Program-made: the position numbers and the translations under genes | Notes under the pieces: model-generated | Seen by the model: only the letters and a program-made list of their open reading frames with translations | Told to the model about the DNA's origin: nothing | Databases searched by the model: none | Shown: positions 51,258 to 63,418 of the stretch, in pieces | How the letters are laid out: the number at the start of each line of letters is the position of its first letter | Numbering within the stretch: position 1 is the first letter of the stretch | Origin: Lentinula raphanica | Lineage: Eukaryota; Basidiomycota; Agaricomycetes; Agaricales; Omphalotaceae | DNA length: 64,000 bases | Direction: 5' to 3' | Assembly: GCA_027919835.1 (NCBI GenBank) | Contig: JANVFP010000013.1 | Location: 1 to 64,000 of the forward strand

Positions 51258-53622
51258 TCTTGGGATACTTCTTGCCATGAAAGGTGATCAGATTTCTCTT
51301 GAAGTCCCAGCCAAAGAAATCATCCATGTAGACATGTAGATTAGGGATTCCTAGCTTCTCAGTCCCAAACCAACAGAGAAGTGCAGACACAGAGCACCAA
51401 CAGCGAGGAGAAGTTCTAGTTCCAAAGACCAGTCTCCTGACAATATGAAATCTTCCTTCAACAGATACAACTTGGCACAGTTGCCAGAGAGGATGAGCAG
51501 GGAGATTGAGGAAAGCTTTAGCTACATCACTCTTGAATAGCACAAGCTCCTCATTAGGGTGCTCCTTGATAACATCATTGAGCACCTGGCCAAAAGTGTG
51601 CATGTCATCATATTTGACTTTGGCCTCCTCTCTTGGGATACCATCATTGAGACCTGATGCAGTTTGGTCCATGACAACTCTGGCTTTCCCCTTCTGCCAG
51701 ACTACAAACATAGGGGAAACCTTCATGCCAGGTAATAGTACAAAGTCATCTTGTAGTGCTTCTGACCACCTCCCAGCAGCTACCTCCTGATCTCTGTGAG
51801 CTTTAAGTGCAGCAATGTCCACTTCCTCAGTGACATAATTCTCTACTTTCTGCTTGCATTCCTGTTCCCACTCTGCTTCATAGAAAGGCCAGAATCCTTC
51901 TCTCAGAGAGCAGATTACAGAAGCAACAAAGGGCTGATTAGGATGAGTGGATAAGAGGAGTTCCAAGCGGTCCACATTGAAAGGAGTTTCAACTTTGATA
52001 TAACTAGACATAGAGTGCAAAGTAGCAAGAATTTGAGGATTGTTCAAGAGATGTTCAGGAGGTGAAGGTAGAGGAGGTGCAGTCATAGTAGATGTGACAC
52101 TGGGAGGAATAATGTTACAAGAGGAACTAGCAGAAGACCATAGATAGCCACGCCTAAAGCGTGGATTTGAAGCAGATTGGGTAGAGTCCAGGGTATGCTT
52201 TGTGCCAGCCAGTGATTTAGGCCCTTGAAGAGCGCTTTCTACTCTCTCTGCGATGCCTCTGGAGCTGGTCATAGCAGGACTGGTTGTCAATGGCTCTGTG
52301 CTGTTCCCCACACTCACTGCAGTAGCCATGCTTCCTGTTATTAGGACAGGGCTCTGAACACCTCTTCTCATTCCAGAGGATACAAGGTGTGTCACGACGT
52401 TTTGAACTGGGAGAGGAAGAAGATTGGCCGCCACCAGAAGGCCTCTTTTCTAGCAGATAACAACTCTTTGAGGAGAAGAGTGTGGAAGCTCTCTGGATTG
52501 CCCAAATCAAATGGAGTGTTGGCAGCCTTCTGCCTAGCTTCTTTATCAACCCTGATAGCAACAGATGGATCATAAGGGGAAGATCTAAAGTACTCCATGA
52601 TTTGAGATTTGTATGTCTCCAGCTCATTTTTGCGATGTGGATAAACCTTGAGCAATGGAGCAGTCCATGCATCAAACACTCGGAGCCATTGAGACTCTGA
52701 AGTGACAGGAACAGACTTGAGTACTTGATCCTTACGAACCAGCTTGTACTCTGACCCAAAGTCTCTGCTATCATCATAAGTAGATGAGGAGAAGCTAACC
52801 AAGGTAGCATAGACCTTGTCAAAGTCAACAAAGTGGTCCTTGACAATGAGGCGAAGCAGAGAGACAGGGAGAGGGTCAGAGAAAGGCTGAGCAGCCAACA
52901 GTGATACAACAGGGTCAAGATGGCTCTCAACAGCAAAGAGATTCTTGAGCTCCCAAGTTTTCTGCACATGAGCAGGAAGAGATGTAGGCCCTGACAGATG
53001 GGCCAAGTGAGGAGCAGCTTCAAGAAGTGCAGCAGGAAGCATTGAAGCATTAGCAGTAGGTTTTGAAGGAGAGGCAAGAAGCCTAGCCAAGGCATCGCTC
53101 CCAGCCTGTAGAATAGGCTCTGAATCTTGAGCAGAAGTGCCAGAGTCAAGCCGGGCTTGCTCATCATCCAGGTCCTGAATTTGGGCTTGCATGCTAGCCC
53201 AAGCAGCCTCATTGACAGCATCCTCATGAGAGACAGCATTCTGATCAGCTGAAACAGCAGCCTCCTTCCCTTTGAGTTTGTCTCTCTTAAACTGATTGGT
53301 CTCTCTCTGAATATCCATGATCTGAGACACATAGTCTTGGGATACAACAGGATCATTGGATGATATATCTCTAATAGCCCTAAAGGCATCCATAGCATTG
53401 ATCTCCTCATTTCTGAACTGTTCAACAACTTCCTGCAGAGTCCTGGCTTGTTCACTGACTGCCTGAAACTCCAGAGCTTGCTCAGGGTCATCAGAGAGCC
53501 TGGCAGCAAGGGAGGGAGGAGGTGACAAGTGGGGAGCAGCAGAGGAAGATGGAACATCAGAGGGATGAGGAGACACAGACCTGAAGTGGACATGAGCTCT
53601 ACCCTGTTTAGAGGAGCTAGAA
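51258..53622 (-). pseudogene. Retrotransposon H: gag and 5' part of RT
   Basis: Minus-strand gag from SSSKQGRAHVHFRS to its C-terminus, then pol as far as ITFHGKKYPK. The gag frame is broken near 52445 by an extra A (CTGCTAGAAAAGAGG), an error also present in C8. Both ends are cut by insertions: a short derivative at 53623 and C5 plus its derivative at 51258. RT motifs VMDQTASGLND and YMDDFFGWDF are present. Confidence 0.85.
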
Positions 53623-54883
53623 CCTCTGCCTTTTGCACTCAGGTAGGACAGGAAGTAAGAGTTAGCCAACACTGGGCCAAAGCCCATAACATTCAGAGCG
53701 GATCATGGAGGGCTACATAATGGTACAGGATAGGTAAGGATGTAGCTACATACCACTACATATATACAAACAATGAGAACATACATGATATGAGGGAGAG
53801 GAGGGAGGGTGAAGGAAAAACAGGCAGATCAAGGTTAGATCTATGTAGATAAGAGTCAGTACAATGTAGAGGCTTATCAGACATGATCAGAGCGCACTGA
53901 GACACCAAAACCCAAGATCTAGCAAAGGAATCAACTCCTAGAGTGTCTGATCACCTTAGATCTGTATGGATGTGCTTTGATGTCTGTTCAGTGTCTTGAT
54001 GGTGAAAAATGCGAAATTTCATACCAGATTCCTGTATCTGAGACACCTCTAGAAGGCCTGTAGTCTGTACAGATGGAGGAATGTGCTGGACAGTGAATTC
54101 AGGGCTCAAATAGAGCAAGGGGACATGCAGGCAGCCTCACCCAAGTCAGAGATGGTGGGGGAAGGAAAGGAAGAATGGGAGATCAAAAACTGATGATGAA
54201 ACTCGCTTTTACAGGCCTCTGCTCAGACCTCTGGCACCTGTAACAGCCACCATCAGGACCAGATCAACCCCATCATGATATGCCTGATGCATGTGAAGAT
54301 GGTATCATGTGCAGCTATCAGCTGATGATCCAAGCGCCCCATAAGTGCTGGAAATGTCCGAAATATATCCAGAGACCCATGTGATGTGTCTAGGCATGGT
54401 CCAGAGTGATCTAGAGACTCTGGGAGTGAAATAACACTCAAGTCCGCTTTTTGTGTTTTGAGTGTGCAACTCGAAATGACGATTGCGGGAGAACCAGTGA
54501 ACCAAATGCCTTCAAATTTGATTTCATCCCGAAGAGGACATGGAGCCGCATATTTTCACTTAAGGCACCTAAGGGATCTGTCCAGAACTGCATGGTGTAG
54601 AGCGAAATGTAAATCAAAAGCTCTATCAGAAGATTCTGAGCACTTTGGTGAAAAAGTGTACATAACTCCACACAGACTGGGTATCATTACTAGGTCATAG
54701 TGGACAACTTGTAGGGGCAATAGAGCTCTGTATGCGTGCACAGTATAGTGGCAAGAGCACTTGAGGGTGGCCAGCAATTAAGTGTATTCATGTACAGTAC
54801 ACATTAGGTATGATGAAGGTGAAGACCTTCATGTACATACCTGTTGTGATGAATATGGCACTATAATTGCTGGGAGATGATCT
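53623..54883 (-). mobile_element. Short derivative, left end truncated, inserted in H gag
   Basis: Minus-strand derivative with right end at 53623 (GGCAGAGG followed by gag codons). Its left end is truncated at 54883, where sequence switches to the plus-strand 5' region of C8. The first ~80 bases of the expected left end are missing. Confidence 0.75.
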
Positions 54884-55637
54884 AATTTGAAGGCATTTGG
54901 CTCACTGGTTCTCCCGTAATCATCATTTCAAGTTGCACACTCAAAACACAAAAAGCGGACTTGAGTGTTATTTCACTCCCAGAGTCTCTAGATCACTCTG
55001 GACCATGCCTAGACACATCACATGGGTCTCTGGATATATTTTGGAAATTCCCAGCGTATATGGGGCACTTGGATCATCAGCTGATAGCTGCACATGATAC
55101 CATCTTCACATGCATCAGGCATATCATGATGGGGTTGATCTGGTCCTGATGGTGGCTGTTACAGGTGCCAGAGGTCTGAGCAGAGGCCTGTAAAAGCGAG
55201 TTTGCCCATCAGTTTTTGATCTCCCATTCTTCCTTTCCTTCCCCCACCATCTCTGACCTGGGTGAGGCTGCCTGCATGTCCCCTTGCTCTATTTGAGCCC
55301 TGATTTCACTCTCCAGCACATTCCTCCATCTGTACAGACTATAGGCCTTCTAGAGGTGTCTCAGATACAGGAATCTGGTATGAAATTTCGCATTTTTCAC
55401 CATCAAGACACTGAACAGACATCAAAGCACATCCAGACAGATCTAAGGTGTTCAGACACTCTAGGAGTTGATTCCTTTGTTAGATCTTGGGTTTTTGGTG
55501 TCTCAGTGCGCTCTGATCATGTCTGATAAGCCTCTACATTGTACTAACTCTTATCTACATAAATCTAACCTTGATCTGCCTCTTTTTCCTTCATCTTCCT
55601 GCTCTCCCTGAGCACCATCTTCATCTCAACACTGTGT

Positions 55638-58600
55638 ATGGCTCCCCATCGCTCTGAATCACCAGATCCTCTTGCTATCCATGCTGCTACACCCTCCATG
55701 TCCAAATCTAGCCAGATCCATGCTGATCAGGCCTCATCTAAGCCCTTCAGACACCTTGTGTATCCCAAGACTATGTGTCTCAGATCATGGATATTCAGAG
55801 AGAGACCAATCAGTTTAAGAGAGACAAACTCAAAGGGAAGGAGGCTGCTGTTTCAGCTGATCAGAATGCTGTCTCTCATGAGGATGCTGTCAATGAGGCT
55901 GCTTGGGCTAGCATGCAAGCCCAAATTCAGGACCTGGATGATGAGCAAGCCCGGCTTGACTCTGGCACTTCTGCTCAAGATTCAGAGCCTATTCTACAGG
56001 CTGGGAGCGATGCCTTGGCTAGGCTTCTTGCCTCTCCTTCAAAACCTACTGCTAATGCTTCAATGCTTCCTGCTGCACTTCTTGAAGCTGCTCCTCACTT
56101 GGCCCATCTGTCAGGGCCTACATCTCTTCCTGCTCATGTGCAGAAAACTTGGGAGCTCAAGAATCTCTTTGCTGTTGAGAGCCATCTTGACCCTGTTGTA
56201 TCACTGTTGGCTGCTCAGCCTTTCTCTGACCCTCTCCCTGTCTCTCTGCTTCGCCTCATTGTCAAGGACCACTTTGTTGACTTTGACAAGGTCTATGCTA
56301 CCTTGGTTAGCTTCTCCTCATCTACTTATGATGATAGCAGAGACTTTGGGTCAGAGTACAAGCTGGTTCGTAAGGATCAAGTACTCAAGTCTGTTCCTGT
56401 CACTTCAGAGTCTCAATGGCTCCGAGTGTTTGATGCATGGACTGCTCCATTGCTCAAGGTTTATCCACATCGCAAAAATGAGCTGGAGACATACAAATCT
56501 CAAATCATGGAGTACTTTAGATCTTCCCCTTATGATCCATCTGTTGCTATCAGGGTTGATAAAGAAGCTAGGCAGAAGGCTGCCAACACTCCATTTGATT
56601 TGGGCAATCCAGAGAGCTTCCACACTCTTCTCCTCAAAGAGTTGTTATCTGCTAGAAAAGAGGCCTTCTGGTGGCGGCCAATCTTCTTCCTCTCCCAGTT
56701 CAAAACGTCGTGACACACCTTGTATCCTCTGGAATGAGAAGAGGTGTTCAGAGCCCTGTCCTAATAACAGGAAGCATGGCTACTGCAGTGAGTGTGGGGA
56801 ACAGCACAGAGCCATTGACAACCAGTCCTGCTATGACCAGCTCAGAGGCGTCGCAGAGAGAGTAGAAAGCGCTCTTCAAGGGCCTAAATCACTGGCTGGC
56901 ACAAAGCATACCCTGGACTCTACCCAATCTGCTTCAAATCCACGCTTTAGGCGTGGCTATCTATGGTCTTCTGCTAGTTCCTCTTGTAACATTATTCCTC
57001 CCAGTGTCACATCTACTATGACTGCACCTCCTCTACCTTCACCTCCTGAACATCTCTTGAACAATCCTCAAATTCTTGCTACTTTGCACTCTATGTCTAG
57101 TTATATCAAAGTTGAAACTCCTTTCAATGTGGACCGCTTGGAACTCCTCTTATCCACTCATCCTAATCAGCCCTTTGTTGCTTCTGTAATCCGCTCTCTG
57201 AGAGAAGGATTCTGGCCTTTCTATGAAGCAGAGTGGGAACAGGAATGCAAGCAGAAAGTAGAGAATTATGTCACTGAGGAAGTGGACATTGCTGCACTTA
57301 AAGCTCACAGAGATCAGGAGGTAGCTGCTGGGAGGTGGTCAGAAGCACTACAAGATGACTTTGTACTATTACCTGGCATGAAGGTTTCCCCTATGTTTGT
57401 AGTCTGGCAGAAGGGGAAAGCCAGAGTTGTCATGGACCAAACTGCATCAGGTCTCAATGATGGTATCCCAAGAGAGGAGGCCAAAGTCAAATATGATGAC
57501 ATGCACACTTTTGGCCAGGTGCTCAATGATGTTATCAAGGAGCACCCTAATGAGGAGCTTGTGCTATTCAAGAGTGATGTAGCTAAAGCTTTCCTCAATC
57601 TCCCTGCTCATCCTCTCTGGCAACTGTGCCAAGTTGTATCTGTTGAAGGAAGATTTCATATTGTCAGGAGACTGGTCTTTGGAACTAGAACTTCTCCTCG
57701 CTGTTGGTGCTCTGTGTCTGCACTTCTCTGTTGGTTTGGGACTGAGAAGCTAGGAATCCCTAATCTACATGTCTACATGGATGATTTCTTTGGCTGGGAC
57801 TTCAAGAGAAATCTGATCACCTTTCATGGCAAGAAGTATCCCAAGAGACAAGTACAGCTTCTAGTCTTTTGGGACATGATTGACTGCCCCTATGAAGACA
57901 GAAAACAAGACTGGGGAGTCTGGCTCTTGATCATTGGCTTCTTGACAGATATCATGAAAGGCTCCATCTCTTTGACCCAGGAATCCATAGATGGACTTGT
58001 GGAAGCCATCCACACATTCCTCTCATCTCCCAATCGCAAAGCTGCACTCAGAGACTGGCAGCACCTCACTGGTTCTTTGAACTGGTCACTCAATGTTCTT
58101 CCCTGGGCCAGGCCTGCTCTCACAGAAATGTATCGCAAAATGAGTGGCAAAACACTTCAATTTCGTCACATCCCTATCAATGGTGAAGTGCATAGAGACC
58201 TGACTTGGTTCTCTGACATGCTCAAGTCTGCCATTGGGATACGATTTGTAGATGCCCAAGCATGGAGTGATAGTGAAGCAGACTTTGTGTGCTGGACTGA
58301 TGCAAGCAATATAGGACTGTCCTTTGTGTATGCCAGCAATGGGTTTTGTTATCAAGTGCATCCAGCTCCTGGCAGTCCAATAGTTGACATCTTCTTCAGA
58401 GAGCTACTAGCTATTCTATCTGGCCTTCATCATATTGCTTCCAAACCTAGTCCACCCAAGAGAGCTCTTTTTTTTTCAGACAGTCTAGACTCTGTTCAAG
58501 TGCTCAGCTCTCTGGCAGTCAAAGAATCATCTCACAACTCCATCCTTCTTGCTATTGCTGGTATAGTTCTCAAGACTGGTATTGACATCAGAGTTCGTCA

Positions 58601-58745
58601 CATTCCTGGCAAGGATAACATCAAGGCAGATCTTCTATCTAGACTTTTACTGGATGACTTCAAGCTCCAGTTTCCCTCCTACCGCGTCCGCACTTTTGAG
58701 CCTCCAAGAGAGCTACTGCCGGCGCGATGGAGAGAGTCCTTTTAG
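55638..58745 (+). pseudogene. Retrotransposon C8: gag-pol collapsed into one long frame
   Basis: A 1,035-codon open frame created by three frame changes. It starts in the gag frame (MAPHRSESPDPL). A deletion near 55757 removes several hundred bases of gag and moves it into the pol frame. An extra A near 56657 returns it to the gag frame through the Cys/His cluster. A small deletion near 56846 (CAGCTCAGAGGCG against CAGCTCCAGAAGCG) moves it back to pol. RT and RNase H motifs are complete to the end. The Leu-rich first third is out-of-frame gag, so a functional Gag is unlikely. RT-RH itself looks intact. Confidence 0.85.
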
Positions 58746-59730
58746 AGGCCATAGGTGAGCAGAGGAAGAGACAAGGGCGCTCTGCTCACCCTCCTATGGA
58801 CTTGAACAAGTTAGATGACTTGGTCTTATTCCTTCAAGCCCATGCCATTGAAAATTCCACCATACAGAACTATACTACAGGTGCTAGGGATTACATCCAC
58901 TTCTGCACATCACACAAACTTGATCTGGATCCTACTCCATCTACACTCTCCAGATACATTGCCTACACATCCAGACACATTGCCTCTGGACCCAAATATC
59001 TCTCTGGTGCTCGTCACTTTCTCAAATAACTGTATCCTCACTTTGATGAATCTCGTGCTCATCCTCTGGTTCAAGCTACAATCAGAGGATCCAAGAAAGT
59101 TAGAGCTGATCCAGTCAAGAGGAAGCCTCCTCTTCAAATTTCTCATATCCAACTCTTCTATGACTCTCGTCATCTCTCCTATGATGATCTTCTGTTTGCA
59201 ACTCTCATGAGCTGTGGCTTCTATGGCTGTCATCGCATTGGTGAACTCACTGTTCCTAATCAGCATGATCTGCGTGACTGGCGTAAGGTGATCAGGCGAG
59301 CCTCTCTCAAGTTTGAGAATGGCAGAGCTGGTTACCACTTGCCTTATCACAAGAGTGATCCTTTTTACCATGGAACAGATATTCTCCAAAGTCATCAAGC
59401 AGTGGCTAGTCCTGTGTCTCTCCTCAAGGAATACTGTACTATCAGAGACAAACTACATGGAGCCAGGCTGCATTGTTCCTCTGTGAAGATGGAACACTCC
59501 CCTCTAGATCTTGGTTTGAATCCAGGTTCTTTGCTTATGTTGGTAGGGAATTTGGTGGACATTCACTCAGAGCTGGTGGTGCAACTTTTTATGCCAGACT
59601 TGGTCTTTCTGAATCTGTGATTATGGCTTTAGGACGTTGGTCTTCTACAGCTTGGAAAAATATCAGAGGCAATCCTACAGTAAGGGCAGAACTACAACTA
59701 GCTTCACTCAAACAAGCCCAAAGATCTTGA
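58727..59730 (+). pseudogene. Retrotransposon C8: tyrosine recombinase, multiply broken
   Basis: Stop codon TAA at 59027-59029 (CAA in other copies), a 1-nt deletion near 59468 (CCAGGCTGCATT against CCAGGCCTGCATT), and loss of bases near 59658. The last change turns AWKIYIRDNP into AWKNIRGNP and removes the nucleophilic Tyr. First Arg and HSLR remain. The start overlaps the pol stop by 19 nt. Confidence 0.88.
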
Positions 59731-59923
59731 CACTGTATAACTGTACTATTGTAACACCATCCAATCTGATACACAACCATTTACAGCGGTTTTCATAAGT
59801 GTGCGGAAAATCAAAAAAAAAAAAATTCAGGCATCCCATCAGGCGCCCAATACGTCACACAGTCTCATCACACTTGAACGTTACTGTACTGAGTCCTCCA
59901 CCTTTATTTCTGCATTCCTCACT

Positions 59924-60973
59924 ATGCCTCGTCGCTACTCAGATGACTTGAAGGCTCGAGCAATCATTCTATATTTTGATTATCAACTTACTGTTCATCA
60001 AATCTGCATGTATCTTGGTATCAAGAAGACCCTCGTCTACAAACTCATCAATCAGTATGAATCCGGAATTATCCTAGACCGACGTTATCATTCTGGTCGT
60101 CCGCGGACCCTTGATGCCATTCACGAAGAATATATCCATTCTCTTGTTCAACACAGACCATGTCTATATCTTGATGAAATTCAAGAAGCTTTATTCCAAG
60201 CACGAGGCGTCCAAATTTCAATCCCACTTCTATGCCGCACTCTGAAAAAGCTCGATTTCACTCGAAAAGTTTGTTCTGTACAAGCTCTGGAAAGGAATGA
60301 GAACAAGAGAGCATACTTTATGCTTCACATGGCTAGGCTTGCACCACGTCTAGATATGCTCATGTTCATTGATGAAGCTGCGCGCAACCGTCGAACGTCT
60401 TATCGAACATATGGGCGGGCTCTCCGAGGACAAAGATGTGTCCAGAGGCGACACTTTGTTCGAGGCCACCGCGTATCTATCCTCCCTGCACTCACAATCG
60501 ATGGACTTATTGGTTACGACATCATTCCGGGTGCAGTATCTACTGCAAAGTTCATGAAATTCTTGGAGCGTCATGTTGTAAGTTTTGTTCAAATATCCCT
60601 TACACTTGGTCTATTTCTTTTACTCTGTAGATACCTTATACAACTCCTTATCCTGGCCCTAGAAGTGTTATTGTAATGGACAACTGTAGCATTCACCATG
60701 CAGAAGAAGTTCGTGAACTTATCGAGGATCAAGCATGTACGTCCTTCATATCTTCATTTTGACCCGATAAGCTGATATCACACAGTATGCAAGCTCATCT
60801 TCCTTCCGCCCTATTCTCCGGATTTCAACCCAATTGAACAAGCATTTTCCTCAATCAAAGCATTCTTACGCAGACATCCACAAGATTATTCGAACTCGAT
60901 CATAGATCAAGCGTGTCGAAGTATAACTGGTACAAAGGCGTGGGGCTACTTTAGTGCATCAGGTTATATCTAA
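59924..60973 (+). CDS. Tc1/mariner-type DDE transposase
   Basis: Three exons (59924-60577, 60631-60736, 60786-60973) encode about 315 residues. The N-terminal helix-turn-helix region (YSDDLKARAIILYFDYQLTV; YLGIKKTLVYKLINQYE) and RRYHSGRPRTLD linker precede the catalytic domain. Asp in MFIDEAARN, Asp in VIVMDNCSIHH and Glu in PDFNPIEQAFSSIK form the DDE set; I count 35 residues between the second Asp and the Glu. Introns are GTAAGT...TGTAG and GTACGT...CACAG. No stop or frameshift is visible, so it may be active. It acts on the inverted ends of this element. Confidence 0.88.
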
Positions 60974-61148
60974 TGTATAACGAGTCCAATTTCTCAAGGA
61001 TTACAATATAAGTAGCAGTTCAATGTGGATCAATGACGTGAACACAAGGCATAGCACAGAAACGAAGGACGGGGCCAACACCCATGAGTGAGCGCTCGAA
61101 ACCCCATAGAACAAGTAAACAATGATAAAAGAGCAAGAGGAACAAGAA

Positions 61149-63111
61149 CTACAGCGAATTTTGATAGTCATTATCTTCATTGAGGATAGCAGCGTAACCA
61201 CAAGGAATAGGCAGGAAGGATTCAGTTGCATCGGAAAAATAAAACCAGTCACATTCGTCATTGTCATCAATATCATCACTCTCACCAATAGAACCCATGT
61301 ATCGTGCAGCACCAGAGCCATCTTTCCAACGCTTTTCTAGTTGAACACGGCGCTTCTTTGATGGTTCTGGAGGAGTCTCTGCTTGGTCTGCCGGAGTGAG
61401 TTTGCGTTTTGCGAGGGGACCATTCCACCAGATGGGTGCTTCGCGCTTCAATCGAATAGCATCCCCTGGTGAAAGGCCTATAGCAGTGAGAGCACTGTCG
61501 TTCACAACATCGAGGATATCAGGGCCATATCCGGCACTTTCCAACGCATATTGATGTAGGGTAGCATGTGGGATGCCAAGAGTTTTCTCGGCATGTTCGA
61601 GGAAACGAGGAAGTTTCGAGGGACTGTTTCTGACTGGAGAGCTGGCAGGTGTACGAGAGGGAGAATGCAAGCGGGACTTTGAGCGATGATCATGGGATTT
61701 TGAATGAGACTCAGAATGCGAGTGGGACTTTGAGTGAGTAGCAGAGCGTGAGTGTGAGCGAGACCGAGACCGAGACCGAGACCGAGAGCGTGAGCGCGAG
61801 CGACGATGTGAATGAGTTTGATTTGAAGCAAAGTTTGACATCGCAGAGAGAAAAGATGTTACAGATCCGAGCACAGAATCATCGGTTGATGAAGCGCTGC
61901 TAACGGCTCGTCCACGACGATCACCATGTGCAAGACGAGGCACAGGTTTGAATAGGATATCGTTGGCAGGTGGCTGGTCCAAAGTTGCAGTTTTAGCCAT
62001 CTATAGATGAAATTGTAGACATCAATGGAAGCAATGAAAAATAACTTACAATAGCACGAACCCAAATTTCGACAGCAACATTCGAGAGTCGGACAGGTGA
62101 ACCACTGACTGGATCATGATATGTATATGAATTATCCGTAGTGTTCTTGTAACGCTTGTCGAGTTCACGTAAAATCTTCACTTCACGATGTTGCTCAGGG
62201 GTGAGACCATCATCATCATCCTATGAAGGTTGTACAATGTAAGCTCTGAAGACAGAAGATACTGAATACATACATCGTCATCCAATGCACTGTTTTCCGA
62301 TGATTTTTCACTCTCTGATGACACGTTATCATCTGTAGCATTCTTTGCCTTCTTCTTCAGTTTCTTCATGATATTTAGCATTACTAGTCACTCATCGAAG
62401 ATGATTTACTCGTACCTTTGCATGTGTATCGATTTGGATCATGTCAACGTATAATGTAATGTCTTTTGCTGGCTGAGTTTTGATGATTTTGGATGTGATT
62501 TCAAGATATTCTGTGGTATTTTCGATATCCGTAGCATCGCGAGCTCTGATTGAATGTTATGAAAAAATGACATCTGTTACACATGAGAGGAACACGTACT
62601 TTTGTGGAGGTACATGAATCTTTAGAGGAAAGACACGGTTCTCAGAGACTTGGTAGATTTCATTCAGTTTGAGTTTCTCTAGGATACAGTTCAGGAGTTG
62701 GATATAATTTGCTTCGGATTTGGAGAACGTGAATTGAAGGGCCTTGTTCTTTGCATCAGGAAAATCACACCTGTCTCTGGAGACTCCAGGGACACCCCCC
62801 AAATCCTAGAGAGATTTTATCTCTTTCAGCTCTCTCAGAGAAATTTTGGCACCCTCAGAGATCTTCAAAGATGCCCAGAGATGCCCAGAGACTCTAAAGC
62901 ATTTTTATTACTCTGAGGTTGCTCAGGATTTGGGGGGTGTCCCTGGAGTCTCCAGAGACAGGGTGATTTTGCTGATGTGGTTTGTCCTTCTTCGTGACTG
63001 TCTTTCTTTTGATGCCTTTTCCATGACGACGGTAGTATAAGTGGTAAGCTGCAGGTTCACAGAGGCTTCAAACGAAGCTTGCTCAGACTCCTCTTCTTCG
63101 GCGGATGACAT
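61149..63111 (-). pseudogene. Passenger gene of the Tc1/mariner element, disrupted
   Basis: Multi-exon minus-strand gene starting MSSAEEEESEQASFEASVN at 63111. Clear exons are 61149-62000, 62050-62220, 62274-62383, 62416 to about 62546, and one ending near 62600. The last exon has an Arg/Ser-Lys/Ser dipeptide region (RSRSRSRSHSRSATHS). It then has a SAM-like segment (FLEHAEKTLGIPHATLHQYA; GYGPDILDVVNDSALTAIGL; GDAIRLKREAPIWWNG) and an acidic tail. A CATCAGG element (62754-62977) splits the first exon. The joined frame also needs one extra base near 63023 to read HGKGIKRKTVTKKDK, so a 1-nt deletion is likely. The function is unknown; similar SAM-like proteins occur in many basidiomycetes. Confidence 0.72.
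62754..62977. mobile_element. Short CATCAGG-ended element (224 bp)
   Basis: Inverted ends of about 55 bp (CATCAGGAAAATCAC and CATCAGCAAAATCAC) with TG duplicated (62752-62753, 62978-62979). It shares the CCCCCCAAATCCT motif with the 1.06-kb members and has the look of a MITE. It lies within the first exon of the passenger gene. Confidence 0.85.
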
Positions 63112-63258
63112 GGTAGGAGAGAAGTGGGTAGAAGAGAAAGAAAAAGACTGATCTATTCCAATGATTATGAAGCAACTTAGGTGATGTCGTGACGTGAGGC
63201 ATAAGTGACGTATCGATTTTTTTTTTTTCGATTTTCCGCACACTTATGAAAAGCGCTG

Positions 63259-63418
63259 TAACTCGCGTCTCATTCACAATTCCTTTCACCACCATCCACC
63301 CCTCAACAACATCTCATAGCACTTATAGCCCTCCATGATCCGCTCTGAATGTTATGGGCTTTGGCCCAGTGTTGGCTAACTCTTACTTCCTGTCCCACCT
63401 GAGTGCAAAAGGCAGAGG
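63259..63418 (+). mobile_element. C8 3' end and right terminus
   Basis: Resumes the C8 tail after the Tc1/mariner insertion (ACTCGCGTCTCATTC) and ends GGCAGAGG at 63418. Confidence 0.82.

Larger units (their letters stand above)
59784..63258 (+). mobile_element. Tc1/mariner element (3,475 bp) with a second gene
   Basis: Inverted ends of about 29 bp (CAGCGGTTTTCATAAGTG... and partner, one mismatch), each followed inward by an A/T homopolymer. TA is duplicated at 59782-59783 and 63259-63260; the empty site reads CCATTTAACTCGCG in C2. Contains a DDE transposase gene (+) and a convergent passenger gene (-). Typical Tc1 elements are 1.3-2 kb with one gene, so this one is unusually long. Confidence 0.9.
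54884..63418 (+). mobile_element. DIRS/Ngaro-like retrotransposon C8
   Basis: Plus-strand copy, 5' truncated at 54884, with gag-pol, recombinase and a right terminus at 63418. It is interrupted by the Tc1/mariner element 59784-63258. It shares several private changes with H and lies head-to-head with it, so the two are sister copies. Confidence 0.83.

Noticed and set aside
51166..53716. Inverted copies of the GGCAGAGG end as terminal inverted repeats of one composite element
   Set aside because: The right copy belongs to a derivative inserted in H gag and the left copy to the derivative attached to C5. Their facing orientation is explained by separate insertions.
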